Origin: Chondrinema litorale
GTDB lineage: Bacteria; Bacteroidota; Bacteroidia; Cytophagales; Flammeovirgaceae
Direction of reading: 5' to 3'
NCBI RefSeq assembly: GCF_026250525.1
Contig: NZ_CP111043.1
Location: forward strand, 2,775,501 to 2,839,500
DNA: 64,000 nucleotides
Part shown: one piece after another, positions 15,868 through 25,197 of the stretch
Position numbering within the stretch: the stretch's first letter is position 1
Layout of the letters: every line of letters starts with the position of its first letter
Made by a program: the position numbers and the translations under genes
Notes under the pieces: generated by a model
Told to the model about the DNA's origin: nothing
The model's input: the letters and a program-made list of their open reading frames with translations, nothing else
The model's database searches: none

Positions 15868-18615
15868 ATGTCTTTTGGATTTCCTCCCCTCGCCGAGGAA
15901 GAGATAAGTTATCGTCAACTAACTAAAACACAATTTTTGGTGCTTGCAGAAGAGTCGTTAAGAAAAAATGGCTGGTCTGTTGAAGTGCTAAGTTTGCATG
16001 GAATTACTGCCAGAACTGAGCCTACCATAAAGAATCCGGGAGAAAGAATTGTAATTCGTTTGCGAGATACTGCGTGCAAAATTACCAGTTACTCGCTTGG
16101 TAGAACCTTTTTCGATAAAGGGCTTAATGAAAAAAATATTCAGACATTTAAGGCGAGTTTAACAGAGTCTATAAAATTTGCCGATCTAGAAAAAATTAAT
16201 CTGAGTTACCTCAAATTGTCAGATTATATTTCTGAAAATAAACATCCGCTATTAAAAGTACCTGCATCTACTGAAGAACAACTGAGCCAAGCATTTAGCA
16301 ATTTACTTCCTAAAAAGGGCATTACAGTCACTGCGGTAATCATTAGTATCAATGTGCTAATTTATTTGGCGATGATATTATCAGGTATCGATTTTCTTAC
16401 ACCAGATGTAATGAAGTTGGTTGATTGGGGGGCTAACATTAGAAGTCATACACTTGATGGCGAATGGTGGAGATTAGTTAGCTGTACATTTTTGCATTAT
16501 GGTTTACTTCACATAGCTATGAATATGTGGGTGCTGTATGATATTGGAAATTTTGTAGAAAGCATAATTGGTAAAGTTAAATTTATCGGAGCTTATTTAC
16601 TTTCTGGAATAGCAGGTAGTATTACTAGTTTGTGGTGGCACGACCAAGTAGTGGGGGTAGGTGCATCGGGTGCTATTTTTGGTTTATTTGGTGTTTTTTT
16701 AGCTATTAATTCTACTGGGCATATCGATAGAGCTTTCAATCAAAAAATGCAGCGAAATATCCTGTTTTTTGTATTGTTTAGTTTAGGTATAGGCTGGGTT
16801 GTTCCTCAGTTCGATAATGCAGGTCACATTGGAGGATTAATAGGAGGAGTAATTACCGGCTTATTTTTGCTACCTAATTTGCTACAAAGAGGACCAGTTC
16901 TTTTGAGAAGCTATCCAATTTTATTTGCCTCTTTCATCTTAATTCCATCTACTGTATTGGTATTGTCTTTTACTTCCAATTGGACGGTGTATTATAACAG
17001 ATCAATGGATGCGTATTCTGAAAATGAAGAAAAGGCAATGGAGTATTATGGGTTTTCAGAAGAAACAGCACCAGAGGCTAAAATTTCTTTCCTTAAAAAC
17101 ACTGGTATTGAATTATGGAAAGATAACATTGATATAGCTCAAGATATAAAAGATCTTTACGGTTTGCCACCTGAATATATTAAAAGAGCTATGTTGCTAG
17201 AGCAGTATGCATCTCTCCGCAAAGAACTTTTTGAAAACTTACTCATCAGCGAAGAAAAAACTGGCAAAAATGTAAATAATGAGATTGCCTCTTTAAGCAA
17301 AGACATTCGAGATATTCTCATACAGTTAAACCCTGATCAGCCAAGTTACATAATGGAACGGGCAGAGGAGAATATGAAAAAAGGCAATTACGCTGCTGCA
17401 TTGGAAGATGCGAATACTTTAATAAGTTTATTACCATCTCGAACAAGTCTGTATGACTTTAGAGCAAGGGTTTATAGAAATCTACAACGTTTTGATGATG
17501 CAATAAAAGATTACGATCAGATAATAAAAATGGAAGTGCTGGCATCAACATCTTCTAAATCAGAAGTGCCTTCTGTTGGCATTTATATAGATAAAGGTTT
17601 TTGTCTTTCGAGATTAGGCAAACACCAAGAGGCAATAGAGGCATATAATAAGGCATTAGAGGCTTCTCCAGATAATGCTATTGCTTATAATTATAGAGGT
17701 TGGTCTTATTTTCAGTTAAACGAAAATGATAACGCGCTTAAAGATTACAGAAAAGCATTACAGTTATTTCCCGGCTTAGGAACTACGATTAGCAATTTGG
17801 GTTTGCTCAAATATTATATGGGCGAAAAAGACAGCGCAACTTATTACCTCAAAAAAGCAATTACTTACGACAATACACTTGATTTCCCACATCAGGTATT
17901 GGGTAGGTTTGAAAATGGTAAAGGAAACGATGCAGCTGCTTTGGTACATTACAATGATGCTATCGAGTCTGATCCTTTAGATGCAAATAACTATTACCTC
18001 AGAGCCATGACACTTTTGAGTTTAGGGAAATTAGAAGCATTAGAAGATATCGAAAAAGCATTGGCACTGAACCCACATGATGCAGACTATTTTAGAGTTT
18101 TGGCCGATGTGCAATATCAATTATTTGGTTTGAAAGATGCTGCATTAATGAATTATTCTACAGCGATTGCCATGCAGCCTAATGAAAAGTATCAGTATAT
18201 CTACCGATCAGATTTTTATCTGGGCCAGAAAATGTATGAAGAGGCACTACAAGATTACCAAAAAGTTTTGATGCTCGATTCTGCCTATTCCAGTGCATGG
18301 GGCAACTCCGGCTGGATAAAATACTTGCAAGGTGACTATCAAGCCACAGTAGATTATTCTCAAAAAGCCATTGAGTTAGATTCTACTGCGATTTATGCCA
18401 TGTATAACCTCGCCCTTGCCGAATTAAATCTGGGAAACACACAAAAAGCGAAAGAATTATATATCGATTTTCGTGAGAAGGACTTAAAACACGATGGCGT
18501 GGTAAATTCTGGTGCTATTTCAGATTTAAAGGATATGATAACAGATAACCGAAAAACAGATGAGGCGGCATGTATCCTAAAAGAAGTATTTAAGGAAGAT
18601 ATTACTCTTCCTTAA
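15868..18615 (+). CDS. Rhomboid intramembrane protease fused to TPR repeats
   Basis: A 915-residue membrane protein. Residues 1-150 are a soluble domain of unknown family. Residues 151-370 are a rhomboid serine protease: GANI (188-191), ExWR (EWWR, 199-202), HxxxN (His215, Asn219), catalytic Ser267 in GASGAIFG and His320 in NAGHIGG. The catalytic dyad is intact. A final membrane segment at about 349-370 leads into a long helical region. From about residue 485 to 895 there are roughly ten TPR repeats (GNYAAALEDANTLI, then ALEASPDNAIAYNYRGWSYFQ). Rhomboids cleave membrane proteins within the bilayer. The TPR tail probably recruits substrates or partners. Its 3' end overlaps that of proC by 4 bp. 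Confidence 0.92.
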   Translation: MSFGFPPLAEEEISYRQLTKTQFLVLAEESLRKNGWSVEVLSLHGITARTEPTIKNPGERIVIRLRDTACKITSYSLGRTFFDKGLNEKNIQTFKASLTESIKFADLEKINLSYLKLSDYISENKHPLLKVPASTEEQLSQAFSNLLPKKGITVTAVIISINVLIYLAMILSGIDFLTPDVMKLVDWGANIRSHTLDGEWWRLVSCTFLHYGLLHIAMNMWVLYDIGNFVESIIGKVKFIGAYLLSGIAGSITSLWWHDQVVGVGASGAIFGLFGVFLAINSTGHIDRAFNQKMQRNILFFVLFSLGIGWVVPQFDNAGHIGGLIGGVITGLFLLPNLLQRGPVLLRSYPILFASFILIPSTVLVLSFTSNWTVYYNRSMDAYSENEEKAMEYYGFSEETAPEAKISFLKNTGIELWKDNIDIAQDIKDLYGLPPEYIKRAMLLEQYASLRKELFENLLISEEKTGKNVNNEIASLSKDIRDILIQLNPDQPSYIMERAEENMKKGNYAAALEDANTLISLLPSRTSLYDFRARVYRNLQRFDDAIKDYDQIIKMEVLASTSSKSEVPSVGIYIDKGFCLSRLGKHQEAIEAYNKALEASPDNAIAYNYRGWSYFQLNENDNALKDYRKALQLFPGLGTTISNLGLLKYYMGEKDSATYYLKKAITYDNTLDFPHQVLGRFENGKGNDAAALVHYNDAIESDPLDANNYYLRAMTLLSLGKLEALEDIEKALALNPHDADYFRVLADVQYQLFGLKDAALMNYSTAIAMQPNEKYQYIYRSDFYLGQKMYEEALQDYQKVLMLDSAYSSAWGNSGWIKYLQGDYQATVDYSQKAIELDSTAIYAMYNLALAELNLGNTQKAKELYIDFREKDLKHDGVVNSGAISDLKDMITDNRKTDEAACILKEVFKEDITLP

Positions 18616-19424
18616 AAATCATCTGCAATTACATCAATCTTATTAAATGAAGTAATAATACCTTTTATCAAAGCAGAGCTAAAACCTTGGTGTTCCATTT
18701 CGTTTAATCCTGCTATAGTACAACCTTGTGGAGTAGTTACTTTGTCAATCTCTCTTTCAGGGTGTTGGCCTCTCTCCAATAGAAGTGATGCTGCTCCTTT
18801 TACTGTTTGTGCAGCAATTAATTGAGCAACTTCAGCATTAAATCCAATTTCAATTCCTCCTTGAGACTGCGCTCTAATGTAGCGTAAAGCATAGGCAATT
18901 CCGCAAGCACCAAGTACTGTTGAAGCTGCCATTAGGTTTTCGTCGATAATTACAGCTTTACCCAGTGTGTTAAAAATTTTAACTACTTCTTCTTGTTGCT
19001 CTGCAGTAGCGTTATTGCTTGCAATACAAGTCATAGACTCTCTAATTGCTACCGCAGTATTAGGCATTGCTCTAAATATGCTTATTCTGTTTCCCACTAC
19101 GCTTTCCATATTGCTAAGGCTCACACCAGTAATTACAGAAATCAATATCTGGTTTTCTTCATTTAAGACTGGCTTTATCTCTTCTAGTATAGCTCTTATT
19201 TGCTTTGGTTTTACAGCAAGCAAGATAATATCTGCATTTTGAGCGGCTCTTTTATTATTACTATCAATCTGGATTTTTTGCTCTACCAGATATTCTATTT
19301 TTTCAACTTTTCTTCTAGTCACACAAATATTTTCTGGAGAGATTAGGCCACTACTTGCAATGCCTTCAGCGATTGATGCTCCTAAGTTTCCTCCTCCGAT
19401 TATTGCTATTGATTTGTTTTTCAT
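18612..19424 (-). CDS. proC: Pyrroline-5-carboxylate reductase
   Basis: A 270-residue enzyme that makes L-proline by reducing 1-pyrroline-5-carboxylate with NAD(P)H. The N-terminal dinucleotide-binding motif GGGNLGASIAEG is at residues 10-21. The signature near 231-244 reads TPQGCTIAGLNEME, which corresponds to the usual TPGGTTIAGL. Length and domain order are normal. It is a single gene, convergent with the rhomboid-TPR gene, with a 4-bp overlap at the 3' ends. A minus-strand terminator at 19541-19572 shields it from upstream transcription, so it should have its own promoter in 19425-19540, although no exact TAnnTTTG box is present. Confidence 0.95.
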   Translation of the reverse strand: MKNKSIAIIGGGNLGASIAEGIASSGLISPENICVTRRKVEKIEYLVEQKIQIDSNNKRAAQNADIILLAVKPKQIRAILEEIKPVLNEENQILISVITGVSLSNMESVVGNRISIFRAMPNTAVAIRESMTCIASNNATAEQQEEVVKIFNTLGKAVIIDENLMAASTVLGACGIAYALRYIRAQSQGGIEIGFNAEVAQLIAAQTVKGAASLLLERGQHPEREIDKVTTPQGCTIAGLNEMEHQGFSSALIKGIITSFNKIDVIADDF

Positions 19425-19967
19425 ATGTTTATTATTTCCTTAATTGAAGGTTTAAAAGTACAAATACTTTTAGCGAGGAGGAATAATTTAGCTAATATCT
19501 TAAGGAGCTTTTAGAGAATTAAACAAGAAAGGAGGGAATAAAAAAAAGCACCACCCATGGAGTAGTGGTGCTAAATCAGATCATAAAGCAATACGTTTTA
19601 TAGATATTGCCTGCCGGCCGAAAGACTTTTTGCACAAGTAATGTATATTAAATGTAATTATTTTAAGCTTATTATTAAGATTATTCTAAAAAATATGAGA
19701 TTTTTTTACAATTATGTTTTGTAATGATCTCTAATATAATGATTTTTTTAATTTTTCAGCTATGGATTTAGGATTTTAAATAGAGTTGAATTATACCAGA
19801 TATGCATTGAAAAATACCTAACTGATTTTGTATTATTGATGTTACTTATAATAGAGAGTTAAAAAATTTGGAGATAGCAAAATATGTTTCTTCTAGCATA
19901 TATTGCAAAAAGGAAGTGGGTTTAGATGAAAGCCGGGGAATTTGGATTTAATCCAACCCCGGTTTTT
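19425..19967. other. Intergenic region with two unexplained terminators
   Basis: This 543-bp stretch has no gene longer than about 13 codons (a weak frame at 19884-19925). It holds a minus-strand terminator near proC and a plus-strand terminator next to the haloperoxidase stop. Any plus-strand RNA ending at 19969 would have to start inside this region, which makes it a candidate small-RNA locus. The region is otherwise very AT-rich, apart from a short GC-rich patch (TGCCTGCCGGCC, 19610-19621). Confidence 0.5.
19541..19572 (-). terminator. Terminator, minus strand
   Basis: AGCACCAC (19548-19555) and GTGGTGCT (19565-19572) form a perfect 8-bp stem. On the minus strand it is followed by a T-run (TTTTTTTATT). 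It would end transcripts arriving from the haloperoxidase side before they reach proC. Confidence 0.85.
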
Positions 19968-19969
19968 TT
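19933..19969 (+). terminator. Terminator, plus strand
   Basis: CCGGGG-aat-TTGGA / TCCAA-CCCCGG forms an 11-bp stem with a 3-nt bulge, followed on the plus strand by TTTTTTT. No plus-strand gene lies upstream within 1.3 kb, so it points to an unannotated plus-strand RNA. On the minus strand it could act only weakly after the haloperoxidase stop. Confidence 0.8.
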
Positions 19970-21380
19970 ATTCACTTTTCTCCGCCAACTGATTATTTCT
20001 GGTATGTAGATTATTCTGAATAAACCCGCCAATTTCTCTACCTTGAGCCACTCCGTTTTTTATCGCAGGCATATAGTGGATACCTCCATAAAGTCTGCTA
20101 ATAGCTGCTTCCTCAGAAGCTTGGATAAAGGAGGTGTAGTTTCTTGGTGGCAAGCCATATTCTGTTTCTGTTGAATCTATGTAACTAAAATTATCTCCGA
20201 TTAAGTTGGTTAAAGCAACCGCAGCAGCAGAAGAAATTACACTGTGTCCACTAGTGTACTCTGGGAATGGCGGAGTTTGTAAAAGTGGTAGCCAGTCTTC
20301 ATCGATATACTCATTAATTACTGTTTCTGGTCTTATTAGATTACTTCTGTACTTTTCATCCCAGCAGCTAATAAAAGCATCCATAAGCGAAACAGAAACT
20401 ACTGTGTATGCTTCTACAGTTTTCATAAAATCTAGGTTAGCTTGTTTGCCAGCAATAGAAGTAATTCCGATCCAATGGCCGCCCGGAGTAATTTTTTTAA
20501 TAGCAAACATCGCATGACCTCTATGATTAGAAACATAAGGGTTACAATCCCAGAATTTTGCAATGCTATGTTGTTCGTCGTCCAGATTGTTTACTGTTTC
20601 ATATACTTCCATCACTTCTTTATAAAATTCACTGTTTTTATCTAAGCCAAATGCAGAAGGTCTGGCTGGTACAAACTGATTGCATGAGTCGATAACAAAA
20701 GGTCTAATTTTGCTCCAATGTGGCTCAATACCTTCCATGTAATCTGGGGGAGTAGGTTTCCAGCGCCCAGTTTCTTCTGTTACTGTAAACTTAGGGAAAG
20801 TACGAGTCTGCTTGTAATTATCGCTTCCAGACCATTGTATAATATGTTTGGCAACCTGCTCACCATAAGCCATCGATCTGTCATAAACCTCTTGTGAAAT
20901 ACCAGAATTTTTAAAGTCGTTGTAAATCTCTTGTTGATAACTTTCCATTTTATCTTCTGAGAAAATCATGGTTTTTCCTGTCATTAGAAAGGCATTGATC
21001 GCAGCAAGAGGGAAACAGTATTCTTTGTTTTTATCTGCTTGAGGAACATCTTTTAAATCTGTAAGTTGATTTTGCAGAGATCTAAATTCCGGATTTTCTT
21101 GTACCATAATTTCATAGGCAGCAATAGAAGGATAAGAGTAAATTCTGCTTGCTACTGGTGGTGAGAATATGTCGTGTACAATAATATCTGTGAGTTTTTT
21201 CATGCTTCTGTGAAAAATCTCAGGATCGTTTACATCTATACTTGTTTGGGTTTCTTGGTTCTCTTCTTTTTCACAAGAAACTAAAGTGAAAGAAAAGAAA
21301 AGAATAGCACTCAGTATTTTTAATGCATGTCTGGCAGATTTAAAACCGAATGTATGTACTGGGTAAAGTTTCATTTTCAA
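19968..21380 (-). CDS. Vanadium-dependent haloperoxidase-type PAP2 lipoprotein
   Basis: A 470-residue lipoprotein with a signal and lipobox (LVSC, Cys36). The C-terminal half carries the three anion-binding motifs of the vanadium haloperoxidase/PAP2 phosphatase superfamily: KYRSNLIRP (Lys343, Arg350), TSGH (Ser377-His379) and SRLYGGIH (Arg429, His435). Most of the chain is helical, as in that fold. Such enzymes either oxidise halides with hydrogen peroxide using vanadate or hydrolyse phosphate esters; sequence alone does not settle which. It faces the periplasm or cell surface. A giant FG-GAP lipoprotein lies upstream on the same strand, 253 bp away. In my knowledge of Bacteroidota genomes these two families are often neighbours. 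Confidence 0.9.
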   Translation of the reverse strand: MKMKLYPVHTFGFKSARHALKILSAILFFSFTLVSCEKEENQETQTSIDVNDPEIFHRSMKKLTDIIVHDIFSPPVASRIYSYPSIAAYEIMVQENPEFRSLQNQLTDLKDVPQADKNKEYCFPLAAINAFLMTGKTMIFSEDKMESYQQEIYNDFKNSGISQEVYDRSMAYGEQVAKHIIQWSGSDNYKQTRTFPKFTVTEETGRWKPTPPDYMEGIEPHWSKIRPFVIDSCNQFVPARPSAFGLDKNSEFYKEVMEVYETVNNLDDEQHSIAKFWDCNPYVSNHRGHAMFAIKKITPGGHWIGITSIAGKQANLDFMKTVEAYTVVSVSLMDAFISCWDEKYRSNLIRPETVINEYIDEDWLPLLQTPPFPEYTSGHSVISSAAAVALTNLIGDNFSYIDSTETEYGLPPRNYTSFIQASEEAAISRLYGGIHYMPAIKNGVAQGREIGGFIQNNLHTRNNQLAEKSE

Positions 21381-21500
21381 AATAGTTTTATTCGTTGTTT
21401 TAAATAATTAGGCAAAGGTTAGTGATACTAGTACTCTGTAATATTATATAATAGCCATATTGGATTTAGCCCAAATCGAATTATTTAATTCCTTGAGTTA

Positions 21501-21533
21501 AGTTGTAAGTGTTTACTTATGTAATTTACAACT
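21501..21533. promoter_or_regulatory. Dyad symmetry upstream of the haloperoxidase gene
   Basis: AGTTGTAA (21501-21508) and TTACAACT (21526-21533) are exact inverted repeats with 17 nt between them, and a smaller TTAC/GTAA pair lies inside. There is no T-run, so it is not a normal terminator. It sits 121 bp before the haloperoxidase ATG and could be an operator or an RNA stem. Function not established. Confidence 0.3.
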
Positions 21534-21633
21534 GTTTGTTAGTAAATATGATACTGGTTGATATTCTTTAAGAAAAAAGAAATAAAAAGGGTTCAATTTG
21601 AAAATTTATTAATTTGATTTAAATAATCATCAA

Positions 21634-24600
21634 TTATTGAATTGATTTTTCAGAATTATTTATTTCAAAAAATAAAGGAGAAGCATTGTTTATAGCTGTA
21701 ACGATTAGTTTTTTTCCATTTACTTCGATAATAGCCATTTTTCTGCACTCACCTTCGAGCCATAATCCGTGTGCTCTGTTTGGTAAATAAGAGAATGAGT
21801 TTGCTCCTGAGTTTAGCAATAAAGTACCAAAGCTGGCATCGTATTTACCTAAAGCCGGACCAACGCCCCAGAAGTTCCCGGCAGTGAGCAAATCTTTTTT
21901 ACCATCGCCATTAAAATCTTCTGCTATAATCGCATATACTGGTGAAAACTGCGCTTCAACAGGCAAAGTTTGCATGGTAAATTGATTGTGCCCATTGTTG
22001 ATAAATATGGCAGAAGCCAATTCCTGAATGTCTTTTTCTACTGCATTTTGCCTTTTTTCAGCATTAAAAATCTCGTTTATTTTCTTCTGAGAAAATTGAG
22101 TATAAGTAGGAAATGCTTTTCTAATATAAGCCATTTGGTCGATTAATTCATCTCTGCCAGCCATTGTATAGGCTTGCTTATTTCCATCTAATGATCTTTT
22201 ATAATATGAAATGATCGGGTCAGTATTTCCATTGCCATCTAAGTCTTTAACAAAAAGTTGTAGCGGTTGATTTCCTGATGCTTTAAGATTGCTGTTTAAT
22301 CCTAGATTACCAGCTATAATATCTGTATCTCCATCATTATCAATATCTGTTGTGGTAATAGTTTGCCACCAACCTGAGTAGGGTTTTAAACCATTTGTAT
22401 CAGTAGTCTCTGTGAAGTTACCTTCATTATTTTCAAAATATCTAATCGGCATCCAACTACCACAAATTACCAAATCAGGATAATCGCTTTCATTGTTTGT
22501 AACCCACACCGCATCTGTAAGCATACCTGCTTTTTTTAATGCCGGAATTTTTTCTGAAGTTACATCTTTAAACTGACCTTTTCCATTGTTTTCTAAAAGG
22601 TAAGATGAGGCAGATAAACCATAAGAACCAGGAATGTTTCTAACTCCGATAAAAATATCCATATCACCATCTTTGTCAAAATCAGCAGGTTTTATTGTTG
22701 CAGTATTTTCATTAATTGGAGGAAGTGCATCCATATCTTTACTAAAGATACCTCGCCCATTATTTAAATAGAGCCTGTCTTGTAGTAAAGGTTTTCCCTG
22801 TTCTAACTGGTTACCTGCAGAAGCTACGAGCAAATCCAAATCTTGATCATTATCTGCATCGAAAAATAAAGCATCTACATCTTCGAATAACCTATCTTGC
22901 TGAAAACCTGGATTCGTTAGTTCTTCAAAACTTTCATCGCTTAATTGCACATATAGTTTTCCCTTTTGTCCTGCTGCTCCGCCAAAATAGATATCATCCA
23001 ATCCATCACCATTTACATCACCAGTTGCTAAAGCCGGGCCTTGTGTAGAAAGCAAATGCGGCATAAGTCGCTCAGCATTAAAGTCGGTGTATTTGTTTTC
23101 GGAGTGTTTTAAATCTATACCAGTAGGCTTGCTATTGGTAAATAAGGCAGGTTGAGGGTTTTGTTTTTTTTCGAGATAAGATTTTAATGTAAGTGGGGAA
23201 GAAGCATTTTGTATATCAAATTCCAATTGCTTGGTGTATGGAATGTTTTCTACTGTTTCATGTTTTCCATTTGGCCAGAAAACACTAATTCTATCAATAA
23301 TTGAATCTGTGGAATTGCCTAAGCCAAATAGTAATTCATGTGATGTAGCAGACTGAAAACCTTTGGTAGGATTATTTTCTTGATAGTAAGTATTTCCATT
23401 ATCTTCAATTACTACTTTGCTGTTAAGCCCTTTAAAATTCTCTTTGTTTCCTTTGAGCTTAATTTTGATTGAAGGTTGCTTACTGTTATTTCTATAGATT
23501 GAAGCAACTGCATTGATGTTATTCACCACCAAATCTTGGTCGCCATCATTGTCTAAATCTGTGAATAAAGCGCCGTTTGAGAATCCTTTTTCATCGAGCC
23601 CCCAATCTTTTTGAACTTGCTTAAAACTGATGGTTGAGTCGCCACTAGTGTTAGCAAAAGCATAGTTGGCTAAAGGCACCGAAGGCATTTGTAATATTAC
23701 TTTGAGATTATCTGAGGTTATTCCGCTATTTAAAGAGCGCTTAATGTTATCGTCGGAAATGTGTTTGAGATAATCCATATCGTTTGGTCTGCGGAAGATA
23801 CCATTGCTAATAAAAATATCTTTGTAGCCATTATTATCAAAATCGCAGATGAGAGAAGACCAGCTCCAATCGGTAGCATCTATACCTGCTAATTGCCCAA
23901 TTTCACTCATTTTAATTTGCCCAGTTTGTTGGTCGAGCCCCTGATTTAATTGCAGGTTGTTTCTTGCAAATTGATAGTAATAGCCATAACCCAGTTTAAA
24001 CTGGTAGATTTCGTATGAGTCTTCCGGAGCCGAAGATTTTAAAATTTCTTCAAACTCAGGTTTCATATCTAGGCTGATTAGGTCGGGTAGGGCATCATTA
24101 TTTATATCGGCAGCATCTACACCCATCGTAAACCTGCTACTATGGCCTGCTATATTTTGAAATTGATCAGTAAAAGTACCATCGCAATTGTTGATGTATA
24201 AGTAATCATTTTCGTGAAAGTCGTTACCGATGTAAATATCTGGGCAGCCATCCAAATTAAAATCTGAAACGGCAATGCCTAAACCGTAACCGATTTGACT
24301 GCTTAGAATTCCTGCTTCTTTGGTAACTTCAACAAATCCCGGTTTACCGCTTTCTAATGTATTTTTAAATAATCTATCGCCTGCTTTTTTATCAGTGAGG
24401 TTGCGGAGAGATTCTCCCTCGCCATAGCTTCTTTCTGTATGTACCGAGTGATTGAGTAGGTACATATCGAGATCGCCATCATTATCGTAATCTAAAAATG
24501 CAGATTGAGTAGAAAAGCCTGAAAAGTACAAACCATACTCTTTAGAAGATTCTTTAAAAGTAGGAATCCCACTTTCGTTTAATCCTTGGTGGATGTAAAG

Positions 24601-25065
24601 TTTGTTACTGCCTTCAAAACCTCTATATCCACCACCTACACGGCAAACATAGATATCTTGCCAGCCATCGCCATTCACATCGGCAAAGTTTACACCTGTA
24701 GACCATTCGCTGCTTGTATCAATGCCTGCTAGTAGTGTAATATCTTCAAACTGGAAGTTGCCTTTGTTGAGATACAGCTTATCTGAAGACATGTTTGCCG
24801 TAAAAAAAAGCTCGGGATAACCGTTGTTGGTTAAATCTGCTGCTGCACCACCACCACCATTAAAGAAGTAGAGGTAATTAAGAATATTGAATTTTTCATT
24901 TTCATTTAGATTGTTAGAAAAGTTTACTCCGGTGTTATCCGCAGTTACTTTTGTAAACAGCTTTTCATTTTCTTCTTTTACTAGACCTGGTTCACAGGAA
25001 GTTAGAAGAAAAAACAAAGTAAAAGCTGTTAGTATATACTTGTTATTTCCTTGGAAACTGCCCAT
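21634..25065 (-). CDS. FG-GAP/VCBS repeat lipoprotein with ASPIC-UnbV domain
   Basis: A 1143-residue surface or periplasmic lipoprotein (lipobox LLTSC, Cys24). It contains at least thirteen calcium-binding loops of the type DxNxDGxxD: DVNGDGWQD, DYDNDGDLD, DFNLDGCPD, DFDNNGYKD, DLDNDGDQD, DVNGDGLDD, DADNDQDLD, DFDKDGDMD, DIDNDGDTD and DFNGDGKKD, among others. These are arranged as two FG-GAP beta-propeller blocks. Between them (about residues 535-610) an ASPIC/UnbV segment includes DRISVFWPNGKHETV. FG-GAP propellers bind ligands or proteins with calcium. The N-terminal KLFTKVTADNTGVNFSN is typical of this Bacteroidota family. No enzyme motif is seen. It probably works with the adjacent haloperoxidase-type lipoprotein. 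Confidence 0.92.
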   Translation of the reverse strand: MGSFQGNNKYILTAFTLFFLLTSCEPGLVKEENEKLFTKVTADNTGVNFSNNLNENEKFNILNYLYFFNGGGGAAADLTNNGYPELFFTANMSSDKLYLNKGNFQFEDITLLAGIDTSSEWSTGVNFADVNGDGWQDIYVCRVGGGYRGFEGSNKLYIHQGLNESGIPTFKESSKEYGLYFSGFSTQSAFLDYDNDGDLDMYLLNHSVHTERSYGEGESLRNLTDKKAGDRLFKNTLESGKPGFVEVTKEAGILSSQIGYGLGIAVSDFNLDGCPDIYIGNDFHENDYLYINNCDGTFTDQFQNIAGHSSRFTMGVDAADINNDALPDLISLDMKPEFEEILKSSAPEDSYEIYQFKLGYGYYYQFARNNLQLNQGLDQQTGQIKMSEIGQLAGIDATDWSWSSLICDFDNNGYKDIFISNGIFRRPNDMDYLKHISDDNIKRSLNSGITSDNLKVILQMPSVPLANYAFANTSGDSTISFKQVQKDWGLDEKGFSNGALFTDLDNDGDQDLVVNNINAVASIYRNNSKQPSIKIKLKGNKENFKGLNSKVVIEDNGNTYYQENNPTKGFQSATSHELLFGLGNSTDSIIDRISVFWPNGKHETVENIPYTKQLEFDIQNASSPLTLKSYLEKKQNPQPALFTNSKPTGIDLKHSENKYTDFNAERLMPHLLSTQGPALATGDVNGDGLDDIYFGGAAGQKGKLYVQLSDESFEELTNPGFQQDRLFEDVDALFFDADNDQDLDLLVASAGNQLEQGKPLLQDRLYLNNGRGIFSKDMDALPPINENTATIKPADFDKDGDMDIFIGVRNIPGSYGLSASSYLLENNGKGQFKDVTSEKIPALKKAGMLTDAVWVTNNESDYPDLVICGSWMPIRYFENNEGNFTETTDTNGLKPYSGWWQTITTTDIDNDGDTDIIAGNLGLNSNLKASGNQPLQLFVKDLDGNGNTDPIISYYKRSLDGNKQAYTMAGRDELIDQMAYIRKAFPTYTQFSQKKINEIFNAEKRQNAVEKDIQELASAIFINNGHNQFTMQTLPVEAQFSPVYAIIAEDFNGDGKKDLLTAGNFWGVGPALGKYDASFGTLLLNSGANSFSYLPNRAHGLWLEGECRKMAIIEVNGKKLIVTAINNASPLFFEINNSEKSIQ

Positions 25066-25131
25066 AATCTGCTATATAAAAAGATTAGTAGTAAATTTCA
25101 ATAAATGTTTGTCGAAAGGGGGATATAAAAT

Positions 25132-25177
25132 AAAAAGCTACTTGAATATCAGTTATTTACAGATACAAGCAGCTTTA
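25132..25177 (-). terminator. Terminator of bshA
   Basis: AAAGCTACTTG (25134-25144) and CAAGCAGCTTT (25166-25176) pair with one mismatch. On the minus strand the stem is followed by TTTATTTTAT. It lies 21 bp downstream of the bshA stop. Confidence 0.75.
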
Positions 25178-25197
25178 ATATTTTTCAGTTTTTGGGC

